Positions 6,208-14,045 of a stretch of DNA of 20,905 nt are shown one piece after another (within the stretch, counting starts at the first letter, position 1; the number at the start of each line of letters is the position of its first letter). The translations under genes and the position numbers were made by a program. The stretch comes from Pseudomonadota bacterium (GTDB lineage: Bacteria > Pseudomonadota > Gammaproteobacteria > Xanthomonadales > Xanthomonadaceae). The notes beneath the pieces are model-generated. The model was not told the DNA's origin. It searched no databases and worked only from the letters and a program-made list of their open reading frames with translations. The stretch spans positions 1-20,905 of the forward strand of contig JAEWNA010000047.1 in the NCBI GenBank assembly GCA_023392975.1, written 5' to 3'.

Positions 6208-7602
6208 GTGAAAACGGTTCGGTCCAGTCGCAAGCAATCGGCGATCCGCGCACTGTGGTTGGTCGAGACGCTCGCGCTGATGCTGGCGGTGTTCGTGGCG
6301 GCACGCCTGCGGTTCCGGGGCGACCCCTCGGGCCTGGAGGCCTTCGCCGTCGGCATGGCGCCGCGTGCGCTGCTGGTGGCGCTGGCCGTCACCGGGGCGA
6401 TGTTCGCCTTCGGCCTCTACCAGAGCTACGTGCGCCACCGCAGGGTCGACCTGCTGCTGCGCATCGCGCTGTCGTTCTCGCTCGGCGGCGTCGCGCTGCT
6501 CACGCTGTACTACGTCCTGCCCCAGACCTACATCGGCCGCGGCGTGCTCGCGATCGCGCTGGCGATCGGCGTGTGCGCGGTCGGCGCCGTGCGCTGGGCG
6601 GTGTCCCGGCTGTCCGGCGCGCAGATGCTGAAGCAGCGCGTGCTGGTGTTCGGCGCGGGCAACAACGCCAATCTCATCAACACCCGCCTGCGCCGCAAGG
6701 CCGACCGGCAGTCGTTCGTCGTGCTCGGCTTCGTGCCGGCGCCGAACCAGACGATCGTGGTCGACGAAGCGCACCTGATCCGCACCGAGGAAACGCTGTG
6801 CGCGGTCGCCGACCGGCTCGGCGTGGACGAGATCGTGATCGCGCCCGACGAGCGCCGCGGCGCCATGCCGATGGAACAGATGCTCAAGTGCGTGCAGCTG
6901 GGCATGCGGATCACCGACCTCTCGACGTTCTTCGAGCGCGAAGCCGGCATGGTGCAGCTGAACATCGTCGACCCGTCGTGGCTGGTGTTTTCCGGCGGCT
7001 TCGACTACTCCACGCCGCGTCGCCTGACCAAGCGCTTCTTCGACCTGCTCGCGGCCGGCGCGCTGCTGGCGCTGACCTGGCCGGCGATGCTGCTGGTGGC
7101 GCTGGCGGTGAAGCTGGAGTCGAAGGGACCGGCGATCTACAGGCAGGTGCGGGTCGGCGAACACGGCCGCCATTTCGAGATCATCAAGTTCCGCAGCATG
7201 CGCGTCGACGCCGAGAGCGACGGCGTGGCGCGCTGGGCGCAGCCGGGCGACGACCGCAGCACCCGGGTGGGCAAGTTCATCCGCAAGACCCGCCTGGACG
7301 AACTGCCGCAGCTGCTGCTGGTGCTGAAGGGCGAGATGAGCTTCGTGGGCCCGCGTCCGGAACGCCCGCAGTTCGTCGAGATGCTGAACCAGGAGATCCG
7401 CTACTACGACGTGCGCCATTCGGTGAAGCCGGGCCTGACCGGCTGGGCGCAGTTGAGGTACCCCTACGGCGCGTCGGTGCGCGACGCCAACGAGAAGCTG
7501 AAGTTCGACCTGTTCTACGTCAAGAACCACGGCCTGCTGTTCGACCTGATGATCATGCTGCAGACGGTCGAGGTCGTGCTGTTCGGGCGCGGCGCGCGCT
7601 GA
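6208..7602 (+). CDS. Polyprenyl-phosphate sugar-1-phosphate transferase (EPS initiation)
   Basis: A 464-aa membrane enzyme predicted to transfer a sugar-1-phosphate from a nucleotide sugar to undecaprenyl phosphate, the first step of lipid-linked glycan assembly. The GTG at 6208 follows GGGGGAAGG closely and puts a short basic tail before the first membrane helix, as usual in the family; an ATG at 6121 is a weaker alternative. The N-terminal half has about four membrane helices. A Rossmann-like domain (FGAGNNANLI) comes next, then the C-terminal bacterial sugar transferase domain with KFRSMR (327-332), RKTRLDELPQ (D364) and FVGPRPE (379-385). The end, LFGRGAR, resembles the PEP-CTERM/exosortase-associated EpsB-like branch; that link is inference. 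The sugar cannot be predicted. It converges on the methyltransferase gene. Confidence 0.92.
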   Translation: MKTVRSSRKQSAIRALWLVETLALMLAVFVAARLRFRGDPSGLEAFAVGMAPRALLVALAVTGAMFAFGLYQSYVRHRRVDLLLRIALSFSLGGVALLTLYYVLPQTYIGRGVLAIALAIGVCAVGAVRWAVSRLSGAQMLKQRVLVFGAGNNANLINTRLRRKADRQSFVVLGFVPAPNQTIVVDEAHLIRTEETLCAVADRLGVDEIVIAPDERRGAMPMEQMLKCVQLGMRITDLSTFFEREAGMVQLNIVDPSWLVFSGGFDYSTPRRLTKRFFDLLAAGALLALTWPAMLLVALAVKLESKGPAIYRQVRVGEHGRHFEIIKFRSMRVDAESDGVARWAQPGDDRSTRVGKFIRKTRLDELPQLLLVLKGEMSFVGPRPERPQFVEMLNQEIRYYDVRHSVKPGLTGWAQLRYPYGASVRDANEKLKFDLFYVKNHGLLFDLMIMLQTVEVVLFGRGAR

Positions 7603-7620
7603 ACTGCGCTGCGCGATACG

Positions 7621-7665
7621 GTGCTGCTCGAAACAGTGCCGCTCGAAAATGTGCCGCTCAGTGCG
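7621..7665 (+). repeat. 15-bp imperfect tandem repeat, about 2.7 copies
   Basis: The unit GTGCYGCTCGAAAMW starts at 7621, 7636 and 7651. The first two copies are nearly identical; the third diverges after GTGCCGCTC. It lies between the convergent stops of the sugar transferase and methyltransferase genes and overlaps the end of the latter. Confidence 0.6.
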
Positions 7666-8590
7666 GCGCCCGGCCGATGAAGTCGACCGTCGTGATGCAC
7701 AGCCGCTCCGGCGGGATATGCGCGAATTGCGGTGCGACGGTCATCGCGCGCAGCTGCGCCAGCCGTTCGGGACGCGCGTGCGCGGTGTCGAGGGTGATGG
7801 CGAAGCCCGCCGCGCGTGCGCCGTCGACCAGTTCGTGCGCACGCAGCCGGTTCTGGTAGAGGAAGCGGTTGTTCCAGAACGCCCATCGCCGGTCGTCGTA
7901 GCGCAGGTAGTGCAACTGGTGGAGCGTCGGGTCGACATAGGCGTAGTGGTCGCCGCAGTTGACCGAATGGAAGATCCGCCCGCCCGGGCGCAGCAGCCGC
8001 AGCGACGACGCGTGGAGACGCGCGATCGCCGGCGGCGGCACGTGTTCGAGCACGCTGTTGGAGAAGACCAGGTCGAGGCTGGCGTCGGGCAGGCCGGGAT
8101 CGGCGGCGTCGGCCGGCGCACGATAGTCGATGCCGCCCCCGCTGATCGTCGCCGGATCGTCCGAAGTCGTCGCGGCCTCGCGCAGGCGCGCATGCCGTGC
8201 ACTCACCCGGGCGAGATCTGCGCCGGACGCCTCGGCGATGCGCGGCAGGTCCTCGCCCAGCACGTCGATGCACAGGCGCATGAGTTCGGGCTTGAGCAGG
8301 CGGTTGAGGTCGCAGGTGTGCACCCGAGCGGCGCCGGCGAGATGGCAGGCGAGCGGCAGCAGCGGATACCAGCCGCTGCCGATCTCCAGCAGCGTCGAAC
8401 CCGCGATCTCGAAGCCGTCGTTGCGGAGCTGGCGCACCATCAGTGCCCAGTCGTCGAGCTTCAGCCGCATCTCGCGGCGCGGATCGCGCATGCCGCCGAA
8501 CCGACGCTGCAGGCGGTAGTGCAGCCGCTCGCCGCCCGGCAGCGCGCCGAGCAGCTTCTGCAGCGTGCCTTTCAGGCGCCAGTGCACCAC
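7658..8590 (-). CDS. Class I SAM-dependent methyltransferase
   Basis: A 310-aa protein predicted to transfer a methyl group from S-adenosylmethionine. SAM-binding motif I is LLEIGSGWYPLLPL (67-80). A conserved acidic residue follows in HTCDLNR, and SNSVLEHV with LRLLRPGG matches the later class I motifs typical of sugar and lipid methyltransferases. The C-terminal half, rich in aromatic residues and histidines, is probably the acceptor-binding part. The start is GTG at 8590, with a second GTG next in frame; neither has a strong Shine-Dalgarno sequence. It is the last gene of the minus-strand run, 27 bp after a glycosyltransferase gene, so O-methylation of a sugar in the glycan is a reasonable inference. 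The substrate is unknown. Confidence 0.85.
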   Translation of the reverse strand: MVHWRLKGTLQKLLGALPGGERLHYRLQRRFGGMRDPRREMRLKLDDWALMVRQLRNDGFEIAGSTLLEIGSGWYPLLPLACHLAGAARVHTCDLNRLLKPELMRLCIDVLGEDLPRIAEASGADLARVSARHARLREAATTSDDPATISGGGIDYRAPADAADPGLPDASLDLVFSNSVLEHVPPPAIARLHASSLRLLRPGGRIFHSVNCGDHYAYVDPTLHQLHYLRYDDRRWAFWNNRFLYQNRLRAHELVDGARAAGFAITLDTAHARPERLAQLRAMTVAPQFAHIPPERLCITTVDFIGRAPH

Positions 8591-8617
8591 GCCGCTCCGC
8601 GGGGGCGATGGGGGCGA

Positions 8618-9772
8618 TCAGCGGCCGGCATCGACGCGGGCTTCCTCGCAGGCGCGCAGCGTGTCCGCGGCGACGGCGTCCCAGTCGCGCGAAAAGCGCC
8701 GCGCCAGCGCATCGACGTCCCACTCGCGTTCCAGCGCCTCGCGCAGGCCATCGGCGAGCGCCGTCGCATCGCGTGCCGGCACCAGCAGGCCCGACGCGGC
8801 GTCGACGACTTCCGGAATGCCGCCGACCGGCGTCGCCACCACGGGACGACCGCAGGCGAGGGCTTCGACCAGGACGTTGGGATGGCCTTCGGAATAGCTC
8901 GGCAGCGTGACGAGATCCGCAGCCGCCATCCAGCGCGCGACGGTCTGTGCGTCCTGCGCGCCGGGCAGGTGCAGCCGGTGCGGCGCAGTGTCTGCGCGCG
9001 CGTCGAGTTCGCCGCGTATCGGGCCGTCGCCGACCAGCGCGAGCTGCAGTCGCGGTCGCGACGCCGCCAGCGCGGCGGTCGCGTCGAGCAATTCGCGAAG
9101 TCCTTTCTCCGGCACGAGCCGGCCGACGTAGACCACGAGTTCCGCGTCCGCGTCGAGTCCCAGCGCGGTACGCGCGGCGGCGCGATCCTGTGGATGGAAG
9201 ATCGACGCATCGCAGCCGTTGGGGATCGCGCGGATGCGCGCGGGATCGGCGCCATAGTCGCGCACCGCGACGCGGCCGAGGTTCTCGCTGACCACCAGCA
9301 GGCGTCGTGCCGACCGCACCACCGGCTGCGTCAGGCGCTTGCTGATCGCGTCGCGCACGCGCAGGTCCGAGCCGCGCGCGCCTGCGACCAGCGGCACGCG
9401 TGCGTGATGCGCCGCGCGCATCGCGCCGTAGGCATCGGGATACAGCCAGTACGCCAGCACGACGTCCGGCGCGAACGCGCGCAGCGGCGCATGCAGCGCC
9501 TGCGCGCAGAGCGCACCGTTGAACGGCCGGCTGATCGCGGGCAGCGCCGGGTATTCGACGTACTGCACGTCGATCCCGGGTACGACGTGCGCGGGATCCG
9601 CGACGCGGAACAGGTAGCTGCGCGGCCGCGCCCAGCGCGGATAGGTCGCGATCGGGCTGAGCACGCGCACGTCGGCCAGCCGCGACAGCGCGCGCACGGT
9701 CTGCAGGATCGGCCGGCCGCGATTGGGCTCGCCGGCGATCGGGAACTGCGAGGTGACGATCAGCAGGCGCAT
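8618..9772 (-). CDS. GT4-family glycosyltransferase
   Basis: A 384-aa GT-B fold glycosyltransferase predicted to add a sugar from a nucleotide donor to the lipid-linked glycan at the cytoplasmic membrane face. The N-terminus, MRLLIVTSQFP, is the typical first beta strand. The donor-binding half contains YVGRLVPEKGL (215-225), LVGDGP (246-251) and the EX7E signature with E295 and E303 inside SEGHPNVLVEALACGRPVV. No signal peptide or membrane segment is seen, as usual for the family. The ATG at 9772 lies 7 bp after the stop codon of the preceding fusion gene, so the two are almost certainly co-transcribed. Donor and linkage cannot be read from the sequence. Confidence 0.93.
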   Translation of the reverse strand: MRLLIVTSQFPIAGEPNRGRPILQTVRALSRLADVRVLSPIATYPRWARPRSYLFRVADPAHVVPGIDVQYVEYPALPAISRPFNGALCAQALHAPLRAFAPDVVLAYWLYPDAYGAMRAAHHARVPLVAGARGSDLRVRDAISKRLTQPVVRSARRLLVVSENLGRVAVRDYGADPARIRAIPNGCDASIFHPQDRAAARTALGLDADAELVVYVGRLVPEKGLRELLDATAALAASRPRLQLALVGDGPIRGELDARADTAPHRLHLPGAQDAQTVARWMAAADLVTLPSYSEGHPNVLVEALACGRPVVATPVGGIPEVVDAASGLLVPARDATALADGLREALEREWDVDALARRFSRDWDAVAADTLRACEEARVDAGR

Positions 9773-9779
9773 GCGGCGG

Positions 9780-11879
9780 TCAGCGCTTGTCCGCGCCGAA
9801 CGTGATGTCGAGGCCGCGTTTCACACCGACGCGCGGCGTCCAGCCGAGCACGTCGCGCGCCGCCGACACATCGAAGTTCGCCAGCGGCCGCAGCGAGCGC
9901 ACGCGGTAGCGGGTCAGCGGCACGTCGCGCTTCAGCACCTTGCCGAGCAGCTCGACGCCGATCGCCAGGCACAGGAACACCCACTGCGGCACCCACAGCG
10001 TCTTCAGCGACGCGCCGAGCTTCGCCTTGCAGCGGCGCAGATAGGCGGTGCGATCGACCGAATCGGTGTCGACCAGATTGAACGTGCGGCCCAGCGCCTG
10101 CGGCGATTCGGCGGCGAGCAGCAGCGCGTCGACCACGTCGTCGCGGTAGACCAGCGGCAATGGCTGCGACCCGCTGCCGATCGCGACCCAGCGGCCGGCA
10201 AGGGCAATCGTGCCGTTGGGCGTGACCTGCTCGGCGCCGGGGCCGAAGATCTGGCCGGGGCGCAGGATCACCGCCGGCAAGCCGTCGTCGACGATCGCGC
10301 GATGCACCGCCTCCTCGGCGGTCAGCTTGGTCTGGGTGTAGGCGCCGCGCAGTTGCGAATGCGGCTCGTAGCGGTAGTCCTCGGTCAGCACTTCGCCCTT
10401 GCGGCGGCCGGCATGGTCGAACACGCTCATCGAACTCACGTACACCAGCCGCGGGCTGGCGTGCTTGCGGCAGGCGTCGAGCACGTTGCGCGTGCCCCAC
10501 ACCGTGCCGGACTCGAAATCGCGCAGACCGCCGCGCATCGCCGCGCCGACGTGGTAGACGATGCCCGCACCGGCGACGGCATGGTCGACGATGCGCGGAT
10601 CGCCGAGATCGCCGATCACCTGCTGCACGCCGGCGTCGTCGCGGAACGCTGCGACCGGCCGCCGCACCAGCACGCGCACGGTTTGTCCCTTCGCGCGCAA
10701 CGCAGCGACCACGGCCTTGCCGAGGAAACCGGCGGGGCCGGTGACCAGCGCGTCGGCCGGCGGCAGCGCGGTGTAGCGCGATTCCAGCTGCTGCGTGCGT
10801 TCGCGATCGGGCGCGACGCACAGCGGATCGAGCAGGCGCGCGATGCGCAGGCCGTCCTCGGCGGGGAAGGGCGGCGCCTCGCCGCGATGCACGGCGCGCG
10901 CGAACGCTTCGGCGCCGGTGCGGATGCCGGGCGACGGCTTCAGTCGTCCGGTGGCGAAGCGCAGCACGTTCAGCGGGATGCGCGCGCTGTCCTTCACCGC
11001 GGCGAAGAAGCCGTTGAGCAGGATGCCGATGAACTTCGGTCCCGGCAGCTCGCGATGCACGCGGCAGGTCTGGGTGAAGCGATCGACCTCGATCCGGCCA
11101 CGGGTGCCGCGCACGACCAGCCGGTTCTCCATCGGTCGCGCGTTCCACGACAGCAGCATGCGACCGACCCCGCCGGCGGTCAGCGCCTGCGCCTGCCATT
11201 CGTCGAACGCGATCTGCTGGTTTTCGCCGCGCGCGTCGCCGCGCGACTGGTAGTGCACCTCGGCCTGCGCGATCGGGCCGAGGAACGCCTCCAGCGTGTA
11301 CAGGCCGTGCACGCCGAGGTCGCGGAAGGCATACGAGCCTTGCGCGACCAGTCCCGGCAGCGGCCCGCCGGCGTAGGGCGGATAGTCGGAGTTGCGCATG
11401 ATGTCGACCGAGCGCACGTCGCCGATCGCGCCGCTGCGCACGGTGGCCAGCGCCTGCATCAGCACCGGGTCGAACAGGTCGGAATGGTTCACGCCGAGCG
11501 TCAGCCCGGTGGCCTTCGCCTTCGCGAGCATCGCTTCGCAGTCGGCGGCGCTGTCGGCCATCGGCTTCTCGACCAGCACGTGGCAGCCCATGTCCATCGC
11601 CTGGATCGCCAGTGTTGCATGCGAGGCCGGCGGCGTGAGCACGTAGACGACGTTGGGTTCGGCGTCGGCGAGTTCGCCCAGCGTGGCGGTGACGCGCGCG
11701 ATGCCGAAGCGCTTCGCGAGCGCCTGTGCGGCGTCGAGGTTGCTGTCGCAGAGGCCGACGAGGTCGACGAAGTCCAGCCGCGATAGCGCGGCGAGATGAT
11801 GCGTGGCGACGTAGCCCGCGCCGACGACGGCGACGCGGAGACGGGCGGGCGGGGAGGCGCTGGAGGACGACAGGGTCAT
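9780..11879 (-). CDS. Gfo/Idh/MocA oxidoreductase fused to an SDR epimerase/dehydratase
   Basis: One uninterrupted 699-aa reading frame encodes two complete NAD(P)-dependent enzymes. Residues 15 to about 365 form a Gfo/Idh/MocA oxidoreductase: GAGYVA (20-25) in the first Rossmann fold, the catalytic-region EKP (104-106), and DLGVH (187-191). Residues about 375-699 form an extended SDR: TGPAGFLG (380-387), SSMS (482-485) and YTQTK, the YxxxK pair (Y514, K518). A hydrophobic helix at about 630-646 could let the C-terminal part touch the membrane. The ATG at 11879 overlaps the preceding glycosyltransferase stop by four bases (ATGA), indicating translational coupling. It probably oxidises and reduces or epimerises a sugar for the glycan. 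Both active sites look intact; the substrate is unknown. Confidence 0.9.
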   Translation of the reverse strand: MTLSSSSASPPARLRVAVVGAGYVATHHLAALSRLDFVDLVGLCDSNLDAAQALAKRFGIARVTATLGELADAEPNVVYVLTPPASHATLAIQAMDMGCHVLVEKPMADSAADCEAMLAKAKATGLTLGVNHSDLFDPVLMQALATVRSGAIGDVRSVDIMRNSDYPPYAGGPLPGLVAQGSYAFRDLGVHGLYTLEAFLGPIAQAEVHYQSRGDARGENQQIAFDEWQAQALTAGGVGRMLLSWNARPMENRLVVRGTRGRIEVDRFTQTCRVHRELPGPKFIGILLNGFFAAVKDSARIPLNVLRFATGRLKPSPGIRTGAEAFARAVHRGEAPPFPAEDGLRIARLLDPLCVAPDRERTQQLESRYTALPPADALVTGPAGFLGKAVVAALRAKGQTVRVLVRRPVAAFRDDAGVQQVIGDLGDPRIVDHAVAGAGIVYHVGAAMRGGLRDFESGTVWGTRNVLDACRKHASPRLVYVSSMSVFDHAGRRKGEVLTEDYRYEPHSQLRGAYTQTKLTAEEAVHRAIVDDGLPAVILRPGQIFGPGAEQVTPNGTIALAGRWVAIGSGSQPLPLVYRDDVVDALLLAAESPQALGRTFNLVDTDSVDRTAYLRRCKAKLGASLKTLWVPQWVFLCLAIGVELLGKVLKRDVPLTRYRVRSLRPLANFDVSAARDVLGWTPRVGVKRGLDITFGADKR

Positions 11880-13075
11880 GAACGGACTGCGGAAGGAGGA
11901 TTCGGGGAAAGCCGCGCGGCGACTTCGGCGAGGACGGCGTCGACGCGCGCGTCCCAGGTCTGGTCGGCGACGGCGGCCATGCGCGCGGCGACGGCTTCGG
12001 GCGCGTCGTCGGCGACCGCGGCATCGAGCGCGGCGAGGAACTGTTCGCGACCGTCGACCAGGCGCACCACGTGCGCGAACTTCTCGATCTCGGGATTGCG
12101 CACGCTCACCACGGCCTTGCCGGCGGCGAGGTATTCGCGCAGTTTCAGCGGATTGGCGTTGGCGACCTGGCGGTTCAGGCGATACGGGATGATCGCGGCG
12201 TCGAACGCCTTCGACCACTGCGGCAGGCTCGCGTACGGCTGCGCACCGGCGAGGCGCACGTTCGGCAGCGCGCGCAGGCCGTTGACGTTCACGTGCGCGT
12301 GGCCGACCAGCAGGAAGGTCCACTGCGGGCGCTGCTGCGCCAACCATTCGATCAGCGGCACGTCGATCCATTCGTGGATCGAGCCGATGTAGCCGACGAC
12401 CGGCCGCGGCAGGTCGCGCGCCAGCGCGGGCACCGGCGTCGCCGGATCCTGTGCCTGCGCGAACAGGGCGACGTCGACGCCGTGCGGCGAAAACACGGTG
12501 TGCGCGTTGAGCGCGCGCTTGGCGTCGAGCAGCGCCGGTGGTGCGACGCAGAGCAGGTCGGCGCGACGGCTCAGCGCCTCGTCGCGCTGCGCGATCAGCG
12601 CGGCGTCCACGCCCGGGTGGGCGGCGTAGTCGTCGATGCAGTAGTAGACGACGAGATCCTCGCCGAGCCGGCCGGCATGCACGCCCGGATGCGGCACGAC
12701 GAACCACGAGATCCGCTTGCGGATACCGGCGAGGCGCAGCGCACGACGCACCGCCCAGCGGCCGAACAGGCGATTGAAGGCATCGACGCCGGGCAGGCGG
12801 CGGAACGGCAGCTGCGGCACGGTGCAGTGCCAGAGGTTGTCGGCGACCCGCGTCGGACGCCTGAACGCGGCCAGCAGCTTGCGCACCGCGCGCCTGAGGT
12901 CGCGGCCGGAGGCGTTCGGCGCGCGCATGCCGGGCGAATCGACGTACAGCAGCGGCAGCCGCCGTGCGAGGCGGGTCGCGACGTGATGGCTGCTGGTGCG
13001 GTTCTCCGCGTACCAGTCGTTGCCGAAGTAGACGATGCCGTGGCCCGCGAGTGCAGTCGGCGCGGACTCGGTCAT
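11876..13075 (-). CDS. Glycosyltransferase, GT-B fold (TuaH-like)
   Basis: A 399-aa protein resembling teichuronic-acid/EPS glycosyltransferases such as TuaH. The N-terminus has YFGNDWYAENRTSSHHVATRL followed by LLYVDSPG. The middle has GYIGSIHEWIDVPL, and the donor-site segment is ANPLKLREYLAAGKAVVS, where other GT4 enzymes carry their conserved glutamate. No membrane segment is present, so it probably acts at the inner membrane face on the lipid-linked glycan. The ATG at 13075 was chosen by homology to the usual N-terminus; no Shine-Dalgarno sequence is obvious. The open frame continues upstream to 13609, but there it runs through the J-domain gene in another frame. Its 3' end overlaps the Gfo/Idh-SDR gene by four bases. 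Confidence 0.88.
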   Translation of the reverse strand: MTESAPTALAGHGIVYFGNDWYAENRTSSHHVATRLARRLPLLYVDSPGMRAPNASGRDLRRAVRKLLAAFRRPTRVADNLWHCTVPQLPFRRLPGVDAFNRLFGRWAVRRALRLAGIRKRISWFVVPHPGVHAGRLGEDLVVYYCIDDYAAHPGVDAALIAQRDEALSRRADLLCVAPPALLDAKRALNAHTVFSPHGVDVALFAQAQDPATPVPALARDLPRPVVGYIGSIHEWIDVPLIEWLAQQRPQWTFLLVGHAHVNVNGLRALPNVRLAGAQPYASLPQWSKAFDAAIIPYRLNRQVANANPLKLREYLAAGKAVVSVRNPEIEKFAHVVRLVDGREQFLAALDAAVADDAPEAVAARMAAVADQTWDARVDAVLAEVAARLSPNPPSAVRS

Positions 13076-13139
13076 CGCGTCGCGATCCGGCGTCGTGCGA
13101 GCGTCCTGCGCAGTCGAAGCGTCATGGCGTGCGGGCGTT

Positions 13140-13889
13140 TCAATCGCAGCCCCCGGCATCGTCGGCGGGCGCCGCGAACGCAGGGCCGGACACCGGCAGC
13201 GGGCGCTGCGGCGCGCTGTACCAGCCGGCAACGCGGTCGCAGCGGAAATCCACCCAGGACGGGCCGTAGTGCCAGCGTTGCGCATGCATGTCGAGCGGTT
13301 CCCCCAACGTCTTCCGCACCGTGTCCTTGTCCATCCCCGGGGCCAGTGCGGATCGGGCGATAGCCGTTTCCGGTGTCTCCCCCGCCTCCCCTGCCGACAC
13401 GGAGGCGGGGGCGTCGCTGGCGGCCTGCCGCACGATGGCGGCGGCGAGCGCGACGGCGGTGCCGACGAGTGCGACCGACATCGCCGCCCGGACCACCCTC
13501 GGATAACGCGACATTGTGCCGAATCCGGCCGTCGGGTGCGATTCGTCGGGCAGCGCCGTGCGTCGCCATTGCGGAGGCGGCGCCATGCCGGAACCGGCGG
13601 CGGCCGCATCGCCCTCGGCCGGCGCGGTGAGGGTCGGCATGCCCAGCCCGGGGGACGGCGCTCCCGGCAGCCGTCCGAAACGCGCGTGGAAGGCGATCGC
13701 GGCGGCGTAGGCGCGATTCAGGCGCTGCAGGCGGCCGGTGTCCGCCTCGGCGCCGCCCAGGTCGGGATGCAGCCGCGCGATGCGTCGGCGGCGTGCGATG
13801 CGCAGCGCCTCGACCGAACAGTTCGCATCGAGCCCGAGTTCGCGGTACATCGCCGCGAAATCGGGCGCGGTGGCGTCGTGATCCCCCAT
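13140..13889 (-). CDS. Membrane J-domain protein with BamE/SmpA-like C-terminus
   Basis: A 249-aa protein with an unusual composition. Residues 10-70 look like a short J-domain with an intact HPD tripeptide (41-43) in RLHPDLGG and a preceding basic helix, so it could stimulate a DnaK-type ATPase. A proline/alanine-rich linker leads to one membrane helix (131-153). The C-terminal part contains GMDKDTVRKTLGEP (185-198) and RWHYGPSWVDF (205-215), resembling the BamE/SmpA/OmlA fold. The ATG at 13889 places the J-domain at the N-terminus; the open frame extends 21 codons further up without sign of coding. It is the first gene of the minus-strand run, 64 bp before a glycosyltransferase gene. The J-domain is clear; the BamE-like call is motif-level only, and the role in the glycan locus is unknown. 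Confidence 0.78.
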   Translation of the reverse strand: MGDHDATAPDFAAMYRELGLDANCSVEALRIARRRRIARLHPDLGGAEADTGRLQRLNRAYAAAIAFHARFGRLPGAPSPGLGMPTLTAPAEGDAAAAGSGMAPPPQWRRTALPDESHPTAGFGTMSRYPRVVRAAMSVALVGTAVALAAAIVRQAASDAPASVSAGEAGETPETAIARSALAPGMDKDTVRKTLGEPLDMHAQRWHYGPSWVDFRCDRVAGWYSAPQRPLPVSGPAFAAPADDAGGCD

Positions 13890-14008
13890 GCGCGCAGCGT
13901 GCCCCAGGCTTGCCGTCGTGTCGGCGAGCGCGCAGTGGACCGCGTCCGGCACGGGTTTGCAAGCGGCGCGCAGGCGCCCGCGGCGGCCGGATCGAGGCCG
14001 AAATCGCG

Positions 14009-14014
14009 TAGGCT
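14009..14014 (+). promoter_or_regulatory. Possible -10 element of the plus-strand EPS run
   Basis: TAGGCT lies in the 156-bp divergent region between the J-domain and deacetylase genes, 31 nt before the GTG at 14046. It resembles the TAG-NNT hexamers before other genes in this window (605, 2062, 3783). No matching -35 was found. Confidence 0.2.
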
Positions 14015-14045
14015 ATGGGGTCAGGGGATTCGATGGGGGGTGCTG

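Noticed and set aside
3588..6392. 934-codon minus-strand frame opposite the diguanylate cyclase gene
   Set aside because: It spans a GGDEF gene with intact motifs and two noncoding gaps. Its translation has no domain features and is explained by third-position GC bias.
9723..11786. 687-codon plus-strand frame opposite the Gfo/Idh-SDR gene
   Set aside because: It is antisense to a gene with clear catalytic motifs and has no motif of its own.
11880..12707. Upstream extension of the Gfo/Idh-SDR frame (975 codons in all)
   Set aside because: The extension overlaps the glycosyltransferase in another frame and is Arg/Ala-rich. The ATG at 11879 overlapping the glycosyltransferase stop is the natural start.
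13072..13125. 17-codon Arg-rich minus-strand mini-ORF whose stop overlaps the glycosyltransferase start
   Set aside because: There is no Shine-Dalgarno sequence. Any gene starting ATGA creates such an overlap, so a short upstream frame is expected by chance.
13035..14045. Upstream extension of the first deacetylase frame
   Set aside because: It lies antisense to the J-domain gene and through the divergent intergenic region, with no NodB-related sequence before about 14046.
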